Of a stretch of 48,490 nucleotides of DNA, positions 10,136-18,680 are shown piece by piece (positions within the stretch are counted from its first letter, which is position 1; every line of letters starts with the position of its first letter). The DNA comes from Pseudomonadales bacterium (lineage in GTDB: Bacteria; Pseudomonadota; Gammaproteobacteria; Pseudomonadales; JAHRWD01). The position numbers and the translations under genes were made by a program. Below the pieces are notes generated by a model that worked only from the letters and a program-made list of their open reading frames with translations, ran no database searches and was not told where the DNA came from. The stretch covers positions 1 to 48,490 of the forward strand of contig JAHRWD010000039.1 of the NCBI GenBank assembly GCA_019090315.1. The letters run 5' to 3'.

Positions 10136-10657
10136 ATGGCGCGCGGTATTAATAAAGTAATTTTGATCGGCAACGTAGGCAAAGACCCAGAAGTTCGATA
10201 TATGCCATCCGGTGGTGCGGTGACCAACATCACCGTTGCTACTTCGGAAAGCTGGAAAGATAAAAATACAGGGCAGCAGCAGGAACGTACCGAATGGCAC
10301 CGGGTCGTATTTTTTAATCGCCTTGGCGAAATTGCCGGTGAATACCTGCGTAAGGGTTCAAAGGTTTATGTTGAAGGTAGCTTGCGAACACGTAAGTGGC
10401 AGGGTCAGGATGGTCAGGACCGTTACACTACCGAGATCGTAGGTAACGAGATGCAGATGCTCGATAGTCGTGGCGGTGGTGGAGCAAGTGCCGGCGGTGG
10501 CGATTATGGACACCAGCAGCAAGGTGGCGCTGCACCTCAGCAAGCACCCCAATCAGCGCCACAGCAGCAACGGGATAGCGGTGGCTTTGGTGAGCCTGCG
10601 CAATCTAGCCCGGCACCTGGCGGGTTTGATGATTTTGACGACGATATCCCTTTCTAG
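10136..10657 (+). CDS. ssb: single-stranded DNA-binding protein
   Basis: 173 residues. The N-terminal OB fold (about 1-110) starts [21 protein letters not shown] and contains [21 protein letters not shown] Gly/Gln/Pro-rich disordered linker (about 113-163) follows, ending in the acidic tip [10 protein letters not shown] that recruits repair and replication partners. CAGGAG lies before the ATG. SSB covers single-stranded DNA in replication, repair and recombination. It is transcribed divergently from uvrA and has its own terminator. Confidence 0.98.
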   Translation: MARGINKVILIGNVGKDPEVRYMPSGGAVTNITVATSESWKDKNTGQQQERTEWHRVVFFNRLGEIAGEYLRKGSKVYVEGSLRTRKWQGQDGQDRYTTEIVGNEMQMLDSRGGGGASAGGGDYGHQQQGGAAPQQAPQSAPQQQRDSGGFGEPAQSSPAPGGFDDFDDDIPF

Positions 10658-10689
10658 TAGCGGTCTAACCCTCGACTAGTCGGTAATAA

Positions 10690-10729
10690 AAAATGCCCCT
10701 TTTTCTGCCAAGAATACAGGGGCTTTTTT
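10690..10729 (+). terminator. intrinsic terminator after ssb
   Basis: GCCCCT (10695-10700) pairs with AGGGGC (10718-10723), extended by an A run before and six Ts after (10724-10729). The loop is 17 bases. It ends the ssb transcript. Confidence 0.85.
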
Positions 10730-10896
10730 GTATCCTGGTTTATGATTGGGATCTGCCCGCACCTGTATACAAACTCAGCACGACTCTCCCATCTTGATAA
10801 CCCCTATGTTAGTGTGGCCCACTGTCAGCTGGGCAGCGTCTGGTTTTGCCCTGCCCACTAATTTACTATCAAATAAATAATATAAAGGTAAAGAGA

Positions 10897-11400
10897 ATGT
10901 CTACTCCCCCAATTATTCCGCTACACGGTCTTACCGAAGCGATTCACGTAAGCGAAACCGATGTCCCCTTTGTTGACTCTGGTAATGGCAGTTCCATGCA
11001 GTTATTGCAGGTCGATTTGAATCAGGGATTGTGGATCGTTAAAACCCGTATGCCTGGTGGTCAGGAGGTAGCCAAGCACTACCACACCGGCTCGGTATTT
11101 GCGGTGACGATTCAGGGGCAGTGGTTTTACAAAGAGTATCCAGAGTACATTAACTCCCCTGGCTCCTATCTGTATGAGCCAGCGGGTTCTGTACACACCC
11201 TGATGACACCAAAGGATCAGGAAGGCATTACTGAAACCTGGTTCGCCATCTACGGCGCAAATGTGAATGTTGATGAGGACGGAAATGTAACCAGCATCAC
11301 CGATGCTCAAAGCATACTGGCAGCCTACCGAGCACTCTGTGAAGCGCAGGGCTTGTCATCCGACAAGGTGATTGTGAACGGCGAGCAGGCTGCTTCCTGA
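10897..11400 (+). CDS. cupin-domain protein of the 2,4'-dihydroxyacetophenone dioxygenase-like family
   Basis: 167 residues from ATG 10897, preceded by AAAGGTAAAGAG; the longer in-frame extension upstream has no ribosome site. A single cupin barrel with the metal-binding pattern KHYHTGSVFAVTIQGQW (His pair and a following strand, about residues 64-80) and a second motif PAGSVHTL (about 103-110). Relatives include the non-haem iron enzyme 2,4'-dihydroxyacetophenone dioxygenase and ChrR-like cupins. It heads a compact cluster with a zinc dehydrogenase, a rhodanese and a DUF6933-like protein (gaps of 46, 26 and 35 bp). The substrate is unknown. Confidence 0.7.
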   Translation: MSTPPIIPLHGLTEAIHVSETDVPFVDSGNGSSMQLLQVDLNQGLWIVKTRMPGGQEVAKHYHTGSVFAVTIQGQWFYKEYPEYINSPGSYLYEPAGSVHTLMTPKDQEGITETWFAIYGANVNVDEDGNVTSITDAQSILAAYRALCEAQGLSSDKVIVNGEQAAS

Positions 11401-11446
11401 TTAGTTGTCACATTATCTAGAATGAGCTGCTTAGGAGAACCCAGAG

Positions 11447-12484
11447 ATGCGCGCATCAATTATTCGTAACGGCGAATTTGTGGTTGATCAATTAGCTAAG
11501 CCTGAACCCGGCTCGGGCCAAGTATTGGTGCGTAATCTGGCCTGCGGAATTTGCGGATCTGATCTTCACCTGTTCAGCATGTTGAAAGGTGCCGCACAGC
11601 AACCTGATATGCCCAGTACCGATTTTGTTTTGGGGCATGAATATTGTTCAGAAATTGTGGCTTTTGGCCCGGATACCCAGCAGCAACTGGCGGTTGGGCA
11701 ACGGGTTTGCTCTATCCCTTTTCTGAAAACTAAAGAGGGGCAGGATGGAATAGGTGTTACGCCCCAGGCTCCCGGAGCCTACGCCGAATACATGATTCTC
11801 AGCGAAGAGTATCTGCTGCCTGTTCCCGATCACCTTTCTTCAGAAGCCGCAGCACTCACTGAGCCTTTGGCTGTTGGAATCCACGCGGTTAACAAAGCTA
11901 ATCTTAAGGGCGATGAAATTGCACTGGTGATCGGTTGCGGCCCGATTGGACTTGCGGTAATCGCCGCGTTAAAAATGCGTGAAATCAAAACCGTGCTGGC
12001 CAGTGATCTGTCACCTAATCGACGTGAACGGGCGACCATGGTCGGTGCAACCGAGGTGATTAACCCCGACGAAGGTTCGGCTTTTGAGCCTTTGAATCAA
12101 CGGCTCGATGAAAAACCGGCACCAACGGTGATTTTCGAATGTGTGGGTGCAGTCGGATTATTGCAGCAAATCTGTGCAGAAACCCCCGCCCATTCACGAA
12201 TCGTGATTGCGGGTCTCTGTACCGCAGAAGATAGTTTTATGCCGATCGAAGCGCTGCGGAAAGAGCTAAGTATTCAGTACGTGTTTTATTACGAAGCACC
12301 AGAATTTGAACAAGCGCTAAATGCGCTGGCTGATGGCACCATTAGCTGGAAGCCGTGGCTGAGCGGAAAGGTCGGGCTTGATGGTATCGCCGACGCATTT
12401 GACCTACTCAAAGATCCCGAGAGCCATGCTAAAATTATTATCGAACCCTGGCGTGATGGTGCGGTTGAACCCATCAGCTCCTGA
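11447..12484 (+). CDS. zinc-dependent alcohol dehydrogenase (medium-chain dehydrogenase family)
   Basis: 345 residues. Catalytic-zinc ligands are visible: Cys in CGICGSDLH (about residue 37), His-Glu in GHEY (about 64-65), and EPLAVG for the later ligand region. The Rossmann motif is VIGCGPIGLAVIAAL (about 161-175). The four-cysteine structural-zinc loop of classical alcohol dehydrogenases is missing; the corresponding stretch after residue 85 has one Cys only. AGGAG lies 10 bases before the ATG. It likely oxidises an alcohol or reduces a ketone with NAD(P), perhaps acting on a product linked to the upstream cupin; substrate not recognisable. Confidence 0.8.
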   Translation: MRASIIRNGEFVVDQLAKPEPGSGQVLVRNLACGICGSDLHLFSMLKGAAQQPDMPSTDFVLGHEYCSEIVAFGPDTQQQLAVGQRVCSIPFLKTKEGQDGIGVTPQAPGAYAEYMILSEEYLLPVPDHLSSEAAALTEPLAVGIHAVNKANLKGDEIALVIGCGPIGLAVIAALKMREIKTVLASDLSPNRRERATMVGATEVINPDEGSAFEPLNQRLDEKPAPTVIFECVGAVGLLQQICAETPAHSRIVIAGLCTAEDSFMPIEALRKELSIQYVFYYEAPEFEQALNALADGTISWKPWLSGKVGLDGIADAFDLLKDPESHAKIIIEPWRDGAVEPISS

Positions 12485-12510
12485 ATTTCGAGTAGAGGTC
12501 AGCGCTATAC

Positions 12511-12819
12511 ATGAGTTTTAAGCGAATCGATGTCCCGGCCCTCGTACAGATGCGCGCAAAGCAGCAGGTGATCATCGCAGACATCCGGGATGATGCATCC
12601 TTTGAGACTGGTCACATTGACGGGTCGATTCAGCTAGGCAATCACAATCTACCTGACTTTATGCAATCCTGTTCCGAAACAGATCCCATTATAGTGGTCT
12701 GCTACCATGGCATATCCAGTCAGCCGGTTGCCGGCTTTTTGGTCGAACAAGGCTATAGCGATGTCTATAGCCTCGACGGTGGCTACACAGGATGGGCAGC
12801 CGCTCACACCAACCCGTAG
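12511..12819 (+). CDS. glpE: GlpE-type thiosulfate sulfurtransferase (single-domain rhodanese)
   Basis: 102 residues, the usual single-domain rhodanese length. The active-site cysteine is in VVCYHGISSQ at about residue 65, the six-residue loop of GlpE (E. coli CYHGNSS). Other family features are ADIRDDASFETGHIDGSIQL and LDGGYTGW near the end. It transfers sulfane sulfur from thiosulfate to thiol acceptors such as cyanide or thioredoxin. It sits 26 bp after the dehydrogenase, probably in the same operon; no glp genes are nearby. Confidence 0.82.
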   Translation: MSFKRIDVPALVQMRAKQQVIIADIRDDASFETGHIDGSIQLGNHNLPDFMQSCSETDPIIVVCYHGISSQPVAGFLVEQGYSDVYSLDGGYTGWAAAHTNP

Positions 12820-12854
12820 CATCCCCCGTACTCCCCATATTGAGGAAACAATAG

Positions 12855-13490
12855 TTGCTGCAATTTTACCTCAGCAAAACCTTTTCAAAAGATATGTCCA
12901 TGCACCTGTCCAATGGTGCCGAACCTATTGTTGATCAGCATCTGCGTGCCATGCAGTGGTACGCTCATCGCGTCACCGTGCAAAGGCGAAAATGCGTGAT
13001 CGTGATGGAATTGCAAAGCCGCTACTCAATGGTCTTTTGCGGTTTAACCAAGCGGGATTTCGAGAATTTTCCAGCATTGTTTAGAGAACGGCTCCCCTGT
13101 GAAGTAGCATCAATCTGCCAACTCAACGACGAAGCACAGGACAAACTCACACCCATGGTGATCGCCCAGGCCGAGCAACAGGTATTCCAGACCGGTTCAA
13201 ACCGCAGCGTTCAAGCTCACATCAATGATGTCGCATGGCACCTGGATCGCTGGGCATACGATATGGGTCGCTTGCCCGAAGATGACAGCGAATGCTTTGA
13301 TTTCGGCGTATTCGCGAACCAACTGCTGCGTAAACGTGGGGGGGATAAAGACTACTTCGAACCTATGGAGCAGTTCCGACGTTTCTGGAGCACCATGACC
13401 GGGCTAATGAAACTCACGGAAGGGCGCCGCAGCACCATTGTCCAAAGGCCGATTCCTGATAACGTTTTGCCGTTTAATAGAGGGCCCTAG
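12855..13490 (+). CDS. hypothetical protein, DUF6933-like
   Basis: 211 residues from a TTG start. GAGG lies 9 bases before TTG 12855, and the N terminus (MLQFYLSKTFSKD) has the look of DUF6933 proteins, which begin with a short beta strand and a T/S-K-K/T-x pattern. Around residues 33-60 it has RVTVQRRKCVIVMELQSRYSM, a hydrophobic strand pair typical of that family, and a conserved-looking NRSVQAHINDVAWHLD near residues 115-130. No signal peptide or membrane segment. Function unknown; it ends the cupin/dehydrogenase/rhodanese cluster, and similar proteins are often found as isolated genes. Confidence 0.6.
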   Translation: MLQFYLSKTFSKDMSMHLSNGAEPIVDQHLRAMQWYAHRVTVQRRKCVIVMELQSRYSMVFCGLTKRDFENFPALFRERLPCEVASICQLNDEAQDKLTPMVIAQAEQQVFQTGSNRSVQAHINDVAWHLDRWAYDMGRLPEDDSECFDFGVFANQLLRKRGGDKDYFEPMEQFRRFWSTMTGLMKLTEGRRSTIVQRPIPDNVLPFNRGP

Positions 13491-13917
13491 ATACAGGTTC
13501 GTATGCCCCATTGGGTGAATTAGCTGCCCTGTAGAATCCGCATCACGCCAACACATCCGAAAAGTCGCATTCGCCGCACCGCCAGAAGAATATTGATCCT
13601 CAAGAGATAAACCAGAAACCACAGTGGATACTGGTCTGCGGCTCTCCATGGGTAAGCTTCACCGCGCCACGATGGGCGCCGCTGCAGTTGCAATCGGCTA
13701 GCCAGCGCCATTCCCGGTACATTGGTTAACCTCTCAATCGGTGGCAGCGAGCATAATAGTCTTGCCTTTGTCATTCCTCCAGCGCAGTAAAAGTCGGTGC
13801 CGACGCCAGCGACGTGAATGGCGACGGGCGGCGAATAAAGCTTAGCGTGAGCTGCTCTTTAAGCTGCTGTATCTTTTACGGCCTAATTTAATTCAATGGC
13901 TAAATACCGCTAGCTGT
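13491..13917. other. gene-poor stretch with no convincing coding sequence
   Basis: No gene is supported here. Short overlapping reading frames exist on the minus strand (13520-13774 and 13404-13649). They lack a properly spaced ribosome site and I do not recognise a family. No intrinsic terminator is visible after the DUF6933-like gene. It may be a decayed gene or the edge of an inserted segment. Confidence 0.4.
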
Positions 13918-13968
13918 TTGACGCAAGTATTTTATTGATAGATACTTGAGTAATCAGCTAACTATCAA
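13918..13968 (+). promoter_or_regulatory. MarR promoter with overlapping palindromic operator
   Basis: TTGACG (13918-13923), a 17-bp spacer and GATACT (13941-13946) form a good sigma-70 promoter 32 bp before the regulator GTG. The palindrome CAAGTAT (13924-13930) / ATACTTG (13942-13948) lies exactly over the spacer and -10 element. A second inverted pair TTGATAG (13935-13941) / CTATCAA (13962-13968) overlaps it. This arrangement fits autorepression by the MarR protein; binding itself is inferred. Confidence 0.65.
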
Positions 13969-13977
13969 GGGTGTAGC

Positions 13978-14418
13978 GTGAAATCAATTCCAAAAGAGAT
14001 GTCGTTTGTCGTTAATTTATGGGGCGCTAACTCGATGCTTTCTAAAAAAATAGATGGTAGCTTAGGTGCGATTCACGGTATTGGTTTTACTGAATATATG
14101 ATTCTATTTCATCTTAGTAATAGCCATAACAACATAATGAGACGCATCGATTTGGCCAATAGCGTTGGGGTGACGGCTTCAGGAGTTACTAGAATAGTAT
14201 CTCCAATGGAGAAAATTGGCCTGGTCATGAAAGAACAAAACCCACGGGATGCAAGGGTCAGTTTGGTTAAGCTCACGCCTGCTGGAGAGGTATTATTTCA
14301 TGATGCGACGACCACAATAAAACAAAGTTCAAAGCGTCTACTAGACGGCACGAGTGGCGAGGGACTTATTAGTGCATTAGAAGTGTTCAAATCTATTTGC
14401 AACGATAGGTACGTCTAG
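13978..14418 (+). CDS. MarR-family transcriptional regulator
   Basis: 146 residues from a GTG start with AAGGG upstream. The winged helix-turn-helix spans about residues 30-100: FTEYMILFHLS, MRRIDLANSVGVTASGVTRIVSPMEKIGLV as the recognition region, then the wing with the DAR motif in NPRDARVSLVKLTPAG. MarR proteins are dimeric repressors that usually respond to small phenolic or oxidising ligands. The gene is one base before the Aba4-like gene and has palindromes over its promoter. AT content looks higher than in the flanking housekeeping genes, hinting at acquisition. Confidence 0.88.
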   Translation: MKSIPKEMSFVVNLWGANSMLSKKIDGSLGAIHGIGFTEYMILFHLSNSHNNIMRRIDLANSVGVTASGVTRIVSPMEKIGLVMKEQNPRDARVSLVKLTPAGEVLFHDATTTIKQSSKRLLDGTSGEGLISALEVFKSICNDRYV

Positions 14419-14419
14419 A

Positions 14420-14773
14420 ATGAACTATGAAGCAATGTTCTCGGTTGTTGGAGTCTTGTCTTTTGTAGGGTGGGGGGCTTTGGTTTTCTCTCTAGTGTCG
14501 TTATGGGGGCTTGAGCCCGAGTTGGATTATTCGTCTCTTAGTGGGGTTTCTAACGGCTTCTCAAATATGGGGCACCTTCTTACGGGCTGGATACATTTCC
14601 TTGCGTTCGATCTGTTCATTGGCGCTTGGCAAGTGGAAAGATCAGTGAAGGTAGGCATTCATCACATTGTGGTGCTGCTTTGTTTGGTGCTCACATTCCT
14701 ATTTGGACCACTTGGCTTGGTGTTATTTTTAATGATCCAGTCGATTAAAACCAGGTCAATTGACCTGGCTTAA
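14420..14773 (+). CDS. Aba4-like (DUF4281) membrane protein
   Basis: 117 residues with about three to four hydrophobic segments (roughly 5-27, 52-68, 80-108). The core GWIHFLAFDLFIGAW near residues 55-70 and LFGPLGLVLFLMI near 95-108 match the ABA4-like/DUF4281 family, named after a plant protein needed for neoxanthin formation; the bacterial function is not established. It starts one base after the MarR stop, so translation is probably coupled, and it may be the regulator's target. Confidence 0.72.
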   Translation: MNYEAMFSVVGVLSFVGWGALVFSLVSLWGLEPELDYSSLSGVSNGFSNMGHLLTGWIHFLAFDLFIGAWQVERSVKVGIHHIVVLLCLVLTFLFGPLGLVLFLMIQSIKTRSIDLA

Positions 14774-14834
14774 GCGACTATATTTGTTTGATTTGTGTTC
14801 GTCGGCCCGATGCTATTTGGAGATGTTTTTTTAA

Positions 14835-14867
14835 GGCGGTAAGCACATACCGCCAGATATACCGCCA
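14835..14867 (-). repeat. TGGCGGTAT direct repeats and inverted copy beside tRNA-Met
   Basis: On the minus strand TGGCGGTAT occurs twice, 12 bp apart (complements of 14859-14867 and 14847-14855). An inverted partner GGCGGTA on the plus strand (14835-14841) makes a 7-bp hairpin with 14848-14854. Short direct repeats downstream of a tRNA 3' end are typical of integrase arm sites of tRNA-targeting elements; no integrase is present. Confidence 0.5.
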
Positions 14868-14980
14868 CAATGGAAGTTATATCAGTGCAGGTAGTGGATG
14901 TTTATGAACAAATGGGAAGGCTTGAACCCTTGTGATTAAAGGGTTTGGTGGACGTTGGTGGGTGTTACTGGATGGGTTTT

Positions 14981-15057
14981 TGGTGGCTATGGGTGGACTT
15001 GAACCACCGACCCCAGCATTATGAATGCTGTGCTCTAACCAGCTGAGCTACATAGCC
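14981..15057 (-). tRNA. tRNA-Met (anticodon CAT, elongator type)
   Basis: 77 bases including an encoded CCA. The acceptor arm is GGCTATG with CATAGCC plus discriminator A. The D arm contains AGCTCAGCTGGTTAGAGC, and the anticodon arm CAGCA-TTCATAA-TGCTG gives CAT. The T arm contains GGTTCAAGTCC. It closely resembles E. coli metT-type elongator tRNA. It follows ychF, as in Pseudomonas. Confidence 0.96.
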
Positions 15058-15073
15058 ATAAAATCGAGGGCGA

Positions 15074-15102
15074 ATTCTCTATGTTTGACTCTATTTTGTC
15101 AA
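15074..15102 (-). promoter_or_regulatory. promoter for tRNA-Met
   Basis: On the minus strand TTGACA (complement of 15097-15102), a 17-bp spacer, and GAGAAT (complement of 15074-15079). The predicted start is about 10 bp before the tRNA. The GC-rich stretch CGCCCTCG near the start point resembles the discriminator of stringently controlled stable-RNA promoters. Confidence 0.6.
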
Positions 15103-15126
15103 GCAATACCGCCCCGCTGGGTTGTT

Positions 15127-16218
15127 CTATACGTTGAATCGGAAGTGGACGATATCGCCATCCTGGACGATGTAATCCTTTCCTTCCAGCCGCCACTTTC
15201 CAGCATCCTTTGAGCCCTGTTCACCTTTGTTATCAATGTAGTCCTGATATCCAATCACTTCGGCGCGGATAAAACCTCGCTCGAAATCAGTGTGAATGAC
15301 GGCGGCGGATTTTGGTGCGGTTGCGCCGATAGGAATAGTCCATGCGCGTACTTCCTGTACTCCGGCGGTGAAGTAGGTTTGCAGGCCGAGTAAATCGTAA
15401 CCGGCACGTATAACACGGTCGAGGCCGGCTTCTTCCATGCCGAGGTCTTCGAGGAATTCGAGTTTTTCGTCTTCTTCCAGTTCAGAAATTTCTGCTTCGA
15501 GTTTGTTGCAGATGACGACAACAATGGCGTTTTCCTGCTCTGCTATGACGTTCAGTTGATCAAGAAACGGGTTGTCTTCGAAACCATCTTCATCGACGTT
15601 GGCGATGTACATGGTGGGTTTGATGGTGAGCAGATGCAGGTTCCGCACCGCGTGAAGTTGGTCTTCATCAAGATTAAGTGCACGAACCGGTTTCGCTTCA
15701 TTCAGGGTTGGCAATATATACTCAAGTACAGCTTTCTCTTTGATCGCGTCCTGATCACCGCCTTTAGCGGCACGAATAGCTTTGGTGAGTGCTTTTTCAA
15801 CGGAGTCGAGATCCGCCAGCGCAAGCTCTACGTTGATGATCTCGATATCATCGGTTGGGCTGATTTTGTTGGCGACGTGGATTACGTCGGGGTTTTCAAA
15901 GCAGCGTACCACGTGGGCAATCGCGTCGGTTTCACGGATATTGGCGAGGAACTGGTTGCCAAGCCCTTCGCCTTTGGATGCTCCTTCGACCAGTCCGGCG
16001 ATATCAACAAATTCCATGCTGGTGGGCACGATACGCTCGGGGTTGACGAATTCGGCGATTTTGTCCTGACGTGGGTCGGGCACCGGTACTACGCCAACGT
16101 TGGGGTCGATGGTGCAGAATGGGAAGTTTTCAGCACCGATCCCTGCCTTTGTCAGTGCATTAAATAACGTGGACTTGCCTACGTTTGGCAGACCTACGAT
16201 TCCGCATCGAAAACCCAT
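15127..16218 (-). CDS. ychF: redox-regulated ATPase YchF (Obg-family)
   Basis: 363 residues, matching the E. coli protein. A translation-associated P-loop NTPase that prefers ATP over GTP. Walker A is [17 protein letters not shown] (about residues 8-24), the [20 protein letters not shown] switch region follows near 72-92, and the C-terminal TGS domain contains [15 protein letters not shown]. It starts 11 bp after pth stops, in the prs-rplY-pth-ychF series common to Pseudomonas relatives, and is followed by tRNA-Met with its own promoter. Confidence 0.96.
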   Translation of the reverse strand: MGFRCGIVGLPNVGKSTLFNALTKAGIGAENFPFCTIDPNVGVVPVPDPRQDKIAEFVNPERIVPTSMEFVDIAGLVEGASKGEGLGNQFLANIRETDAIAHVVRCFENPDVIHVANKISPTDDIEIINVELALADLDSVEKALTKAIRAAKGGDQDAIKEKAVLEYILPTLNEAKPVRALNLDEDQLHAVRNLHLLTIKPTMYIANVDEDGFEDNPFLDQLNVIAEQENAIVVVICNKLEAEISELEEDEKLEFLEDLGMEEAGLDRVIRAGYDLLGLQTYFTAGVQEVRAWTIPIGATAPKSAAVIHTDFERGFIRAEVIGYQDYIDNKGEQGSKDAGKWRLEGKDYIVQDGDIVHFRFNV

Positions 16219-16229
16219 CGGGATGACCT

Positions 16230-16829
16230 CTAGTTGGTGGGTGTGTTAGTTGGGCTGTGCAACTCAAACATGGCTTTTTGCCAGTTGCCGCCGATAGCCT
16301 GGGGAATAGCCCTCAGGGCTTGATCCAGGCTATCTTCAATTAAAAGTTGTTCCGGTTTGGACGCTGTGTGCAATACAAAATTTACGACCTGGCTGCGATC
16401 ACCGGGATGACCAATGCCGATCCGTAAGCGGTGAAAATCCTTTTTTCCGGAGAATTTTTCGATGATATCCCGTAGCCCGTTATGGCCGCCGTGACCACCG
16501 CCCTGTTTAAAGCGGCTGGTGCCGGGGGGTAGATCAAGTTCGTCGTGGGCCACAAGAATGTTGGCCGGTGACAGTTTATAAAACTGCAGCAGAGCAATAA
16601 CTGATTGCCCACTCAGATTCATAAAGGTATTCGGAATTAACAGGCCAATTTTTTTGCCATCAACATGGATGAAACCTGAATGGCCTAACAGTTTTTTATC
16701 CGCTTGAAGGGTGCAGTTATGCTGATCTGCAAGCATCGAAACGAACAAGGCACCCGCGTTATGGCGGGTGCCCTGGTATTTCGATCCGGGATTGCCTAAA
16801 CCGACAATCCAGAGAAGAGGTTCTATCAA
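16230..16829 (-). CDS. pth: peptidyl-tRNA hydrolase
   Basis: 199 residues. Recycles peptidyl-tRNAs that drop off the ribosome by cleaving the peptide-tRNA ester. Catalytic features: [17 protein letters not shown] with Asn and His near residues 12 and 22, FMNLSG near 68, and the aspartate in [11 protein letters not shown] near 93-103. The start is TTG 16829, which overlaps the rplY stop as TTGA, so the two are likely translationally coupled. In E. coli pth also precedes ychF. Confidence 0.96.
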   Translation of the reverse strand: MIEPLLWIVGLGNPGSKYQGTRHNAGALFVSMLADQHNCTLQADKKLLGHSGFIHVDGKKIGLLIPNTFMNLSGQSVIALLQFYKLSPANILVAHDELDLPPGTSRFKQGGGHGGHNGLRDIIEKFSGKKDFHRLRIGIGHPGDRSQVVNFVLHTASKPEQLLIEDSLDQALRAIPQAIGGNWQKAMFELHSPTNTPTN

Positions 16830-17488
16830 GAATCCTCTTCGGTTTCGTCTTCGCCTTCGTTCTCAGGTGCAACTGGTGCGCCTTCTTCTATCTCTTCTTC
16901 AATCGCTTTGCTTGCTACGACTGCAGCAACCTGAAGATCGTGATCTTCGCCATAGCTGAGGGCTACGCTCTCAATACCAGCAGGTAGTTTGATATCGGAG
17001 ATGTGAATGTGTGCACCCAGATCGTGGTTTTCCATATCAATTTCGAGGAACTCAGGAAGATCACCCGGTAGGCAGCTGATTTCCAGTTCGGTCATCGCGT
17101 GGGAGATACGACCGCCACCCAATTTAACGCCGATACAGTTTTCTTCGTTCAAGAAGTGCAGAGGCACTTTAACCTGAATTTTCACGTCCATGCTTACGCG
17201 AAGGAAATCGGCGTGCAGGATCTTGATCTTGGCCGGGTGACGCTGAAGGTCTTTCAGAATCGCCTGGTCTTCACCATTGTCATGTTTAATGGTGATTACG
17301 TGGGAATAAAATGCTTCATTCTCCAGCGCTTTGATAAAATCTTTGTGGGTTAATGTGAGCATCAATGGCTCTTTGCCCGCACCATATAAAATGGCTGGTA
17401 CTTTGTCCGCTAAACGACGTAGGCGGCGGCTCGCACCCTTCCCTACATCCGTGCGAATCTCGGCGGTTAGTTCATATTCGTTAGACAT
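16826..17488 (-). CDS. rplY: 50S ribosomal protein L25, long (CTC/TL5) form
   Basis: 220 residues, the long form with an N-terminal 5S rRNA-binding L25 domain (about 1-95) and a C-terminal beta domain (about 96-185). It has a strongly acidic tail rich in Glu and Asp (about 190-220). E. coli has only the short 94-residue form; Pseudomonas and relatives have this one. AGGAGA lies 10 bases before ATG 17488. It sits between prs and pth, overlapping pth by four bases. Confidence 0.95.
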   Translation of the reverse strand: MSNEYELTAEIRTDVGKGASRRLRRLADKVPAILYGAGKEPLMLTLTHKDFIKALENEAFYSHVITIKHDNGEDQAILKDLQRHPAKIKILHADFLRVSMDVKIQVKVPLHFLNEENCIGVKLGGGRISHAMTELEISCLPGDLPEFLEIDMENHDLGAHIHISDIKLPAGIESVALSYGEDHDLQVAAVVASKAIEEEIEEGAPVAPENEGEDETEEDS

Positions 17489-17586
17489 TTGCCTGTTCTC
17501 CTAAGTGAAAAAACACCTGCTTTCTGCGACCAAAAACAGATGGGTTATAAAAAATCGTAAATTAAATATGTGTATGCAGCGATCTA

Positions 17587-18531
17587 CTATAAGAACATCG
17601 CGCTAATGGATTCTTCGTTACTGACTCGTCGAATCGCTTCTGCCAGCAGGTTGTCCAGAGACAGCTGGCGAATACGATCACAGCTTGCGGCTGCATCAGT
17701 AAGCGGGATGGTGTCGGTGACGACTAACTCATCCAGTATTGAGCCTGAAATATTCTCAATCGCTTTGCCCGACAGCACGGCGTGTGTGCAATAGGCTACG
17801 ACCTTTTCTGCGCCATGCTCTTTAAGAGCCTCGGCGGCTTTGCAAAGCGTGCCAGCGGTATCCACCATGTCGTCGACGATTACGCAGGTACGGCCTTCAA
17901 CATCGCCAATAATATTCATTACCTGTGCTTCATTTGCCTGTGGCCGACGTTTATCAATAATGGCCAAATCCGCATCATCCAGTTGTTTTGCGAAAGCTCG
18001 CGCCCTTACAACACCGCCCACATCTGGGGAGACTACGGTAAGGTTCTGGTAGTTGCAGCGAACAATATCGGTCAGCAAAACCGGTGAGCCGTAGACGTTA
18101 TCTACCGGCATATTAAAAAAGCCCTGAACCTGATCGGCATGTAGATCAACGGTCATGACCCGGTCGATACCGACACCGCCAATCATATCCGCGACTACTT
18201 TTGCACTGATCGGTACCCGTGCTGAGCGTACTCGTCGATCCTGGCGTGAATAACCAAAATAGGGGATAACGGCAGTAATACGAGCTGCCGATGCGCGACG
18301 TAGTGCATCCGCCAAAATCACCAGTTCCATCAAATTATCGTTGGTAGGAAGACAGGTGGACTGGATGATGAAAACGTCGTGCCCCCGCACGTTTTCATTC
18401 ACCTCTACGGCGACTTCGCCATCACTAAAACTTCCTACATCGGCGTTGCCCATTGGAAGCCCGAGCTTGTGGGATATGCTACGAGCCAGCTCAGGGGTGG
18501 CGTTGCCGGTAAAAATTCTAAGTCTGGTCAC
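17587..18531 (-). CDS. prs: ribose-phosphate pyrophosphokinase (PRPP synthetase)
   Basis: 314 residues, against 315 in E. coli. Makes PRPP from ribose 5-phosphate and ATP for purine, pyrimidine, histidine, tryptophan and NAD synthesis. Features: N-terminal [14 protein letters not shown], the flexible-loop region [13 protein letters not shown] (about 93-105), [11 protein letters not shown] (about 128-138), and the PRPP-binding [13 protein letters not shown] (about 213-225). tRNA-Gln lies 63 bp upstream on the same strand and rplY 98 bp downstream. Confidence 0.97.
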   Translation of the reverse strand: MTRLRIFTGNATPELARSISHKLGLPMGNADVGSFSDGEVAVEVNENVRGHDVFIIQSTCLPTNDNLMELVILADALRRASAARITAVIPYFGYSRQDRRVRSARVPISAKVVADMIGGVGIDRVMTVDLHADQVQGFFNMPVDNVYGSPVLLTDIVRCNYQNLTVVSPDVGGVVRARAFAKQLDDADLAIIDKRRPQANEAQVMNIIGDVEGRTCVIVDDMVDTAGTLCKAAEALKEHGAEKVVAYCTHAVLSGKAIENISGSILDELVVTDTIPLTDAAASCDRIRQLSLDNLLAEAIRRVSNEESISAMFL

Positions 18532-18594
18532 GTGTTTTGCTCTGCAGGGTGGGGGACAGGAAAAAACAGATTGGGGGTCTCATACTACTAAAAA

Positions 18595-18669
18595 TGGCTG
18601 GGGCGGCAGGATTCGAACCTGCGCATACGGGGATCAAAACCCCGGGCCTTACCGCTTGGCGACGCCCCA
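18595..18669 (-). tRNA. tRNA-Gln (anticodon TTG)
   Basis: 75 bases including an encoded CCA. The acceptor stem starts TGGGGCG, the D arm is GCCAAGCGGTAAGGC, the anticodon arm CGGGG-TTTTGAT-CCCCG gives TTG, and the T arm has GGTTCGAATCC. It lies between ispE and prs, as in Pseudomonas, and no terminator is visible before prs, so co-transcription is likely. Confidence 0.96.
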
Positions 18670-18680
18670 ATTCTTTAGAC

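Noticed and set aside
13520..13774. Minus-strand gene of 84 codons
   Set aside because: The ribosome-site-like GGAGG is only one base from the ATG, another frame over part of the same bases is also open, and no family is recognised.
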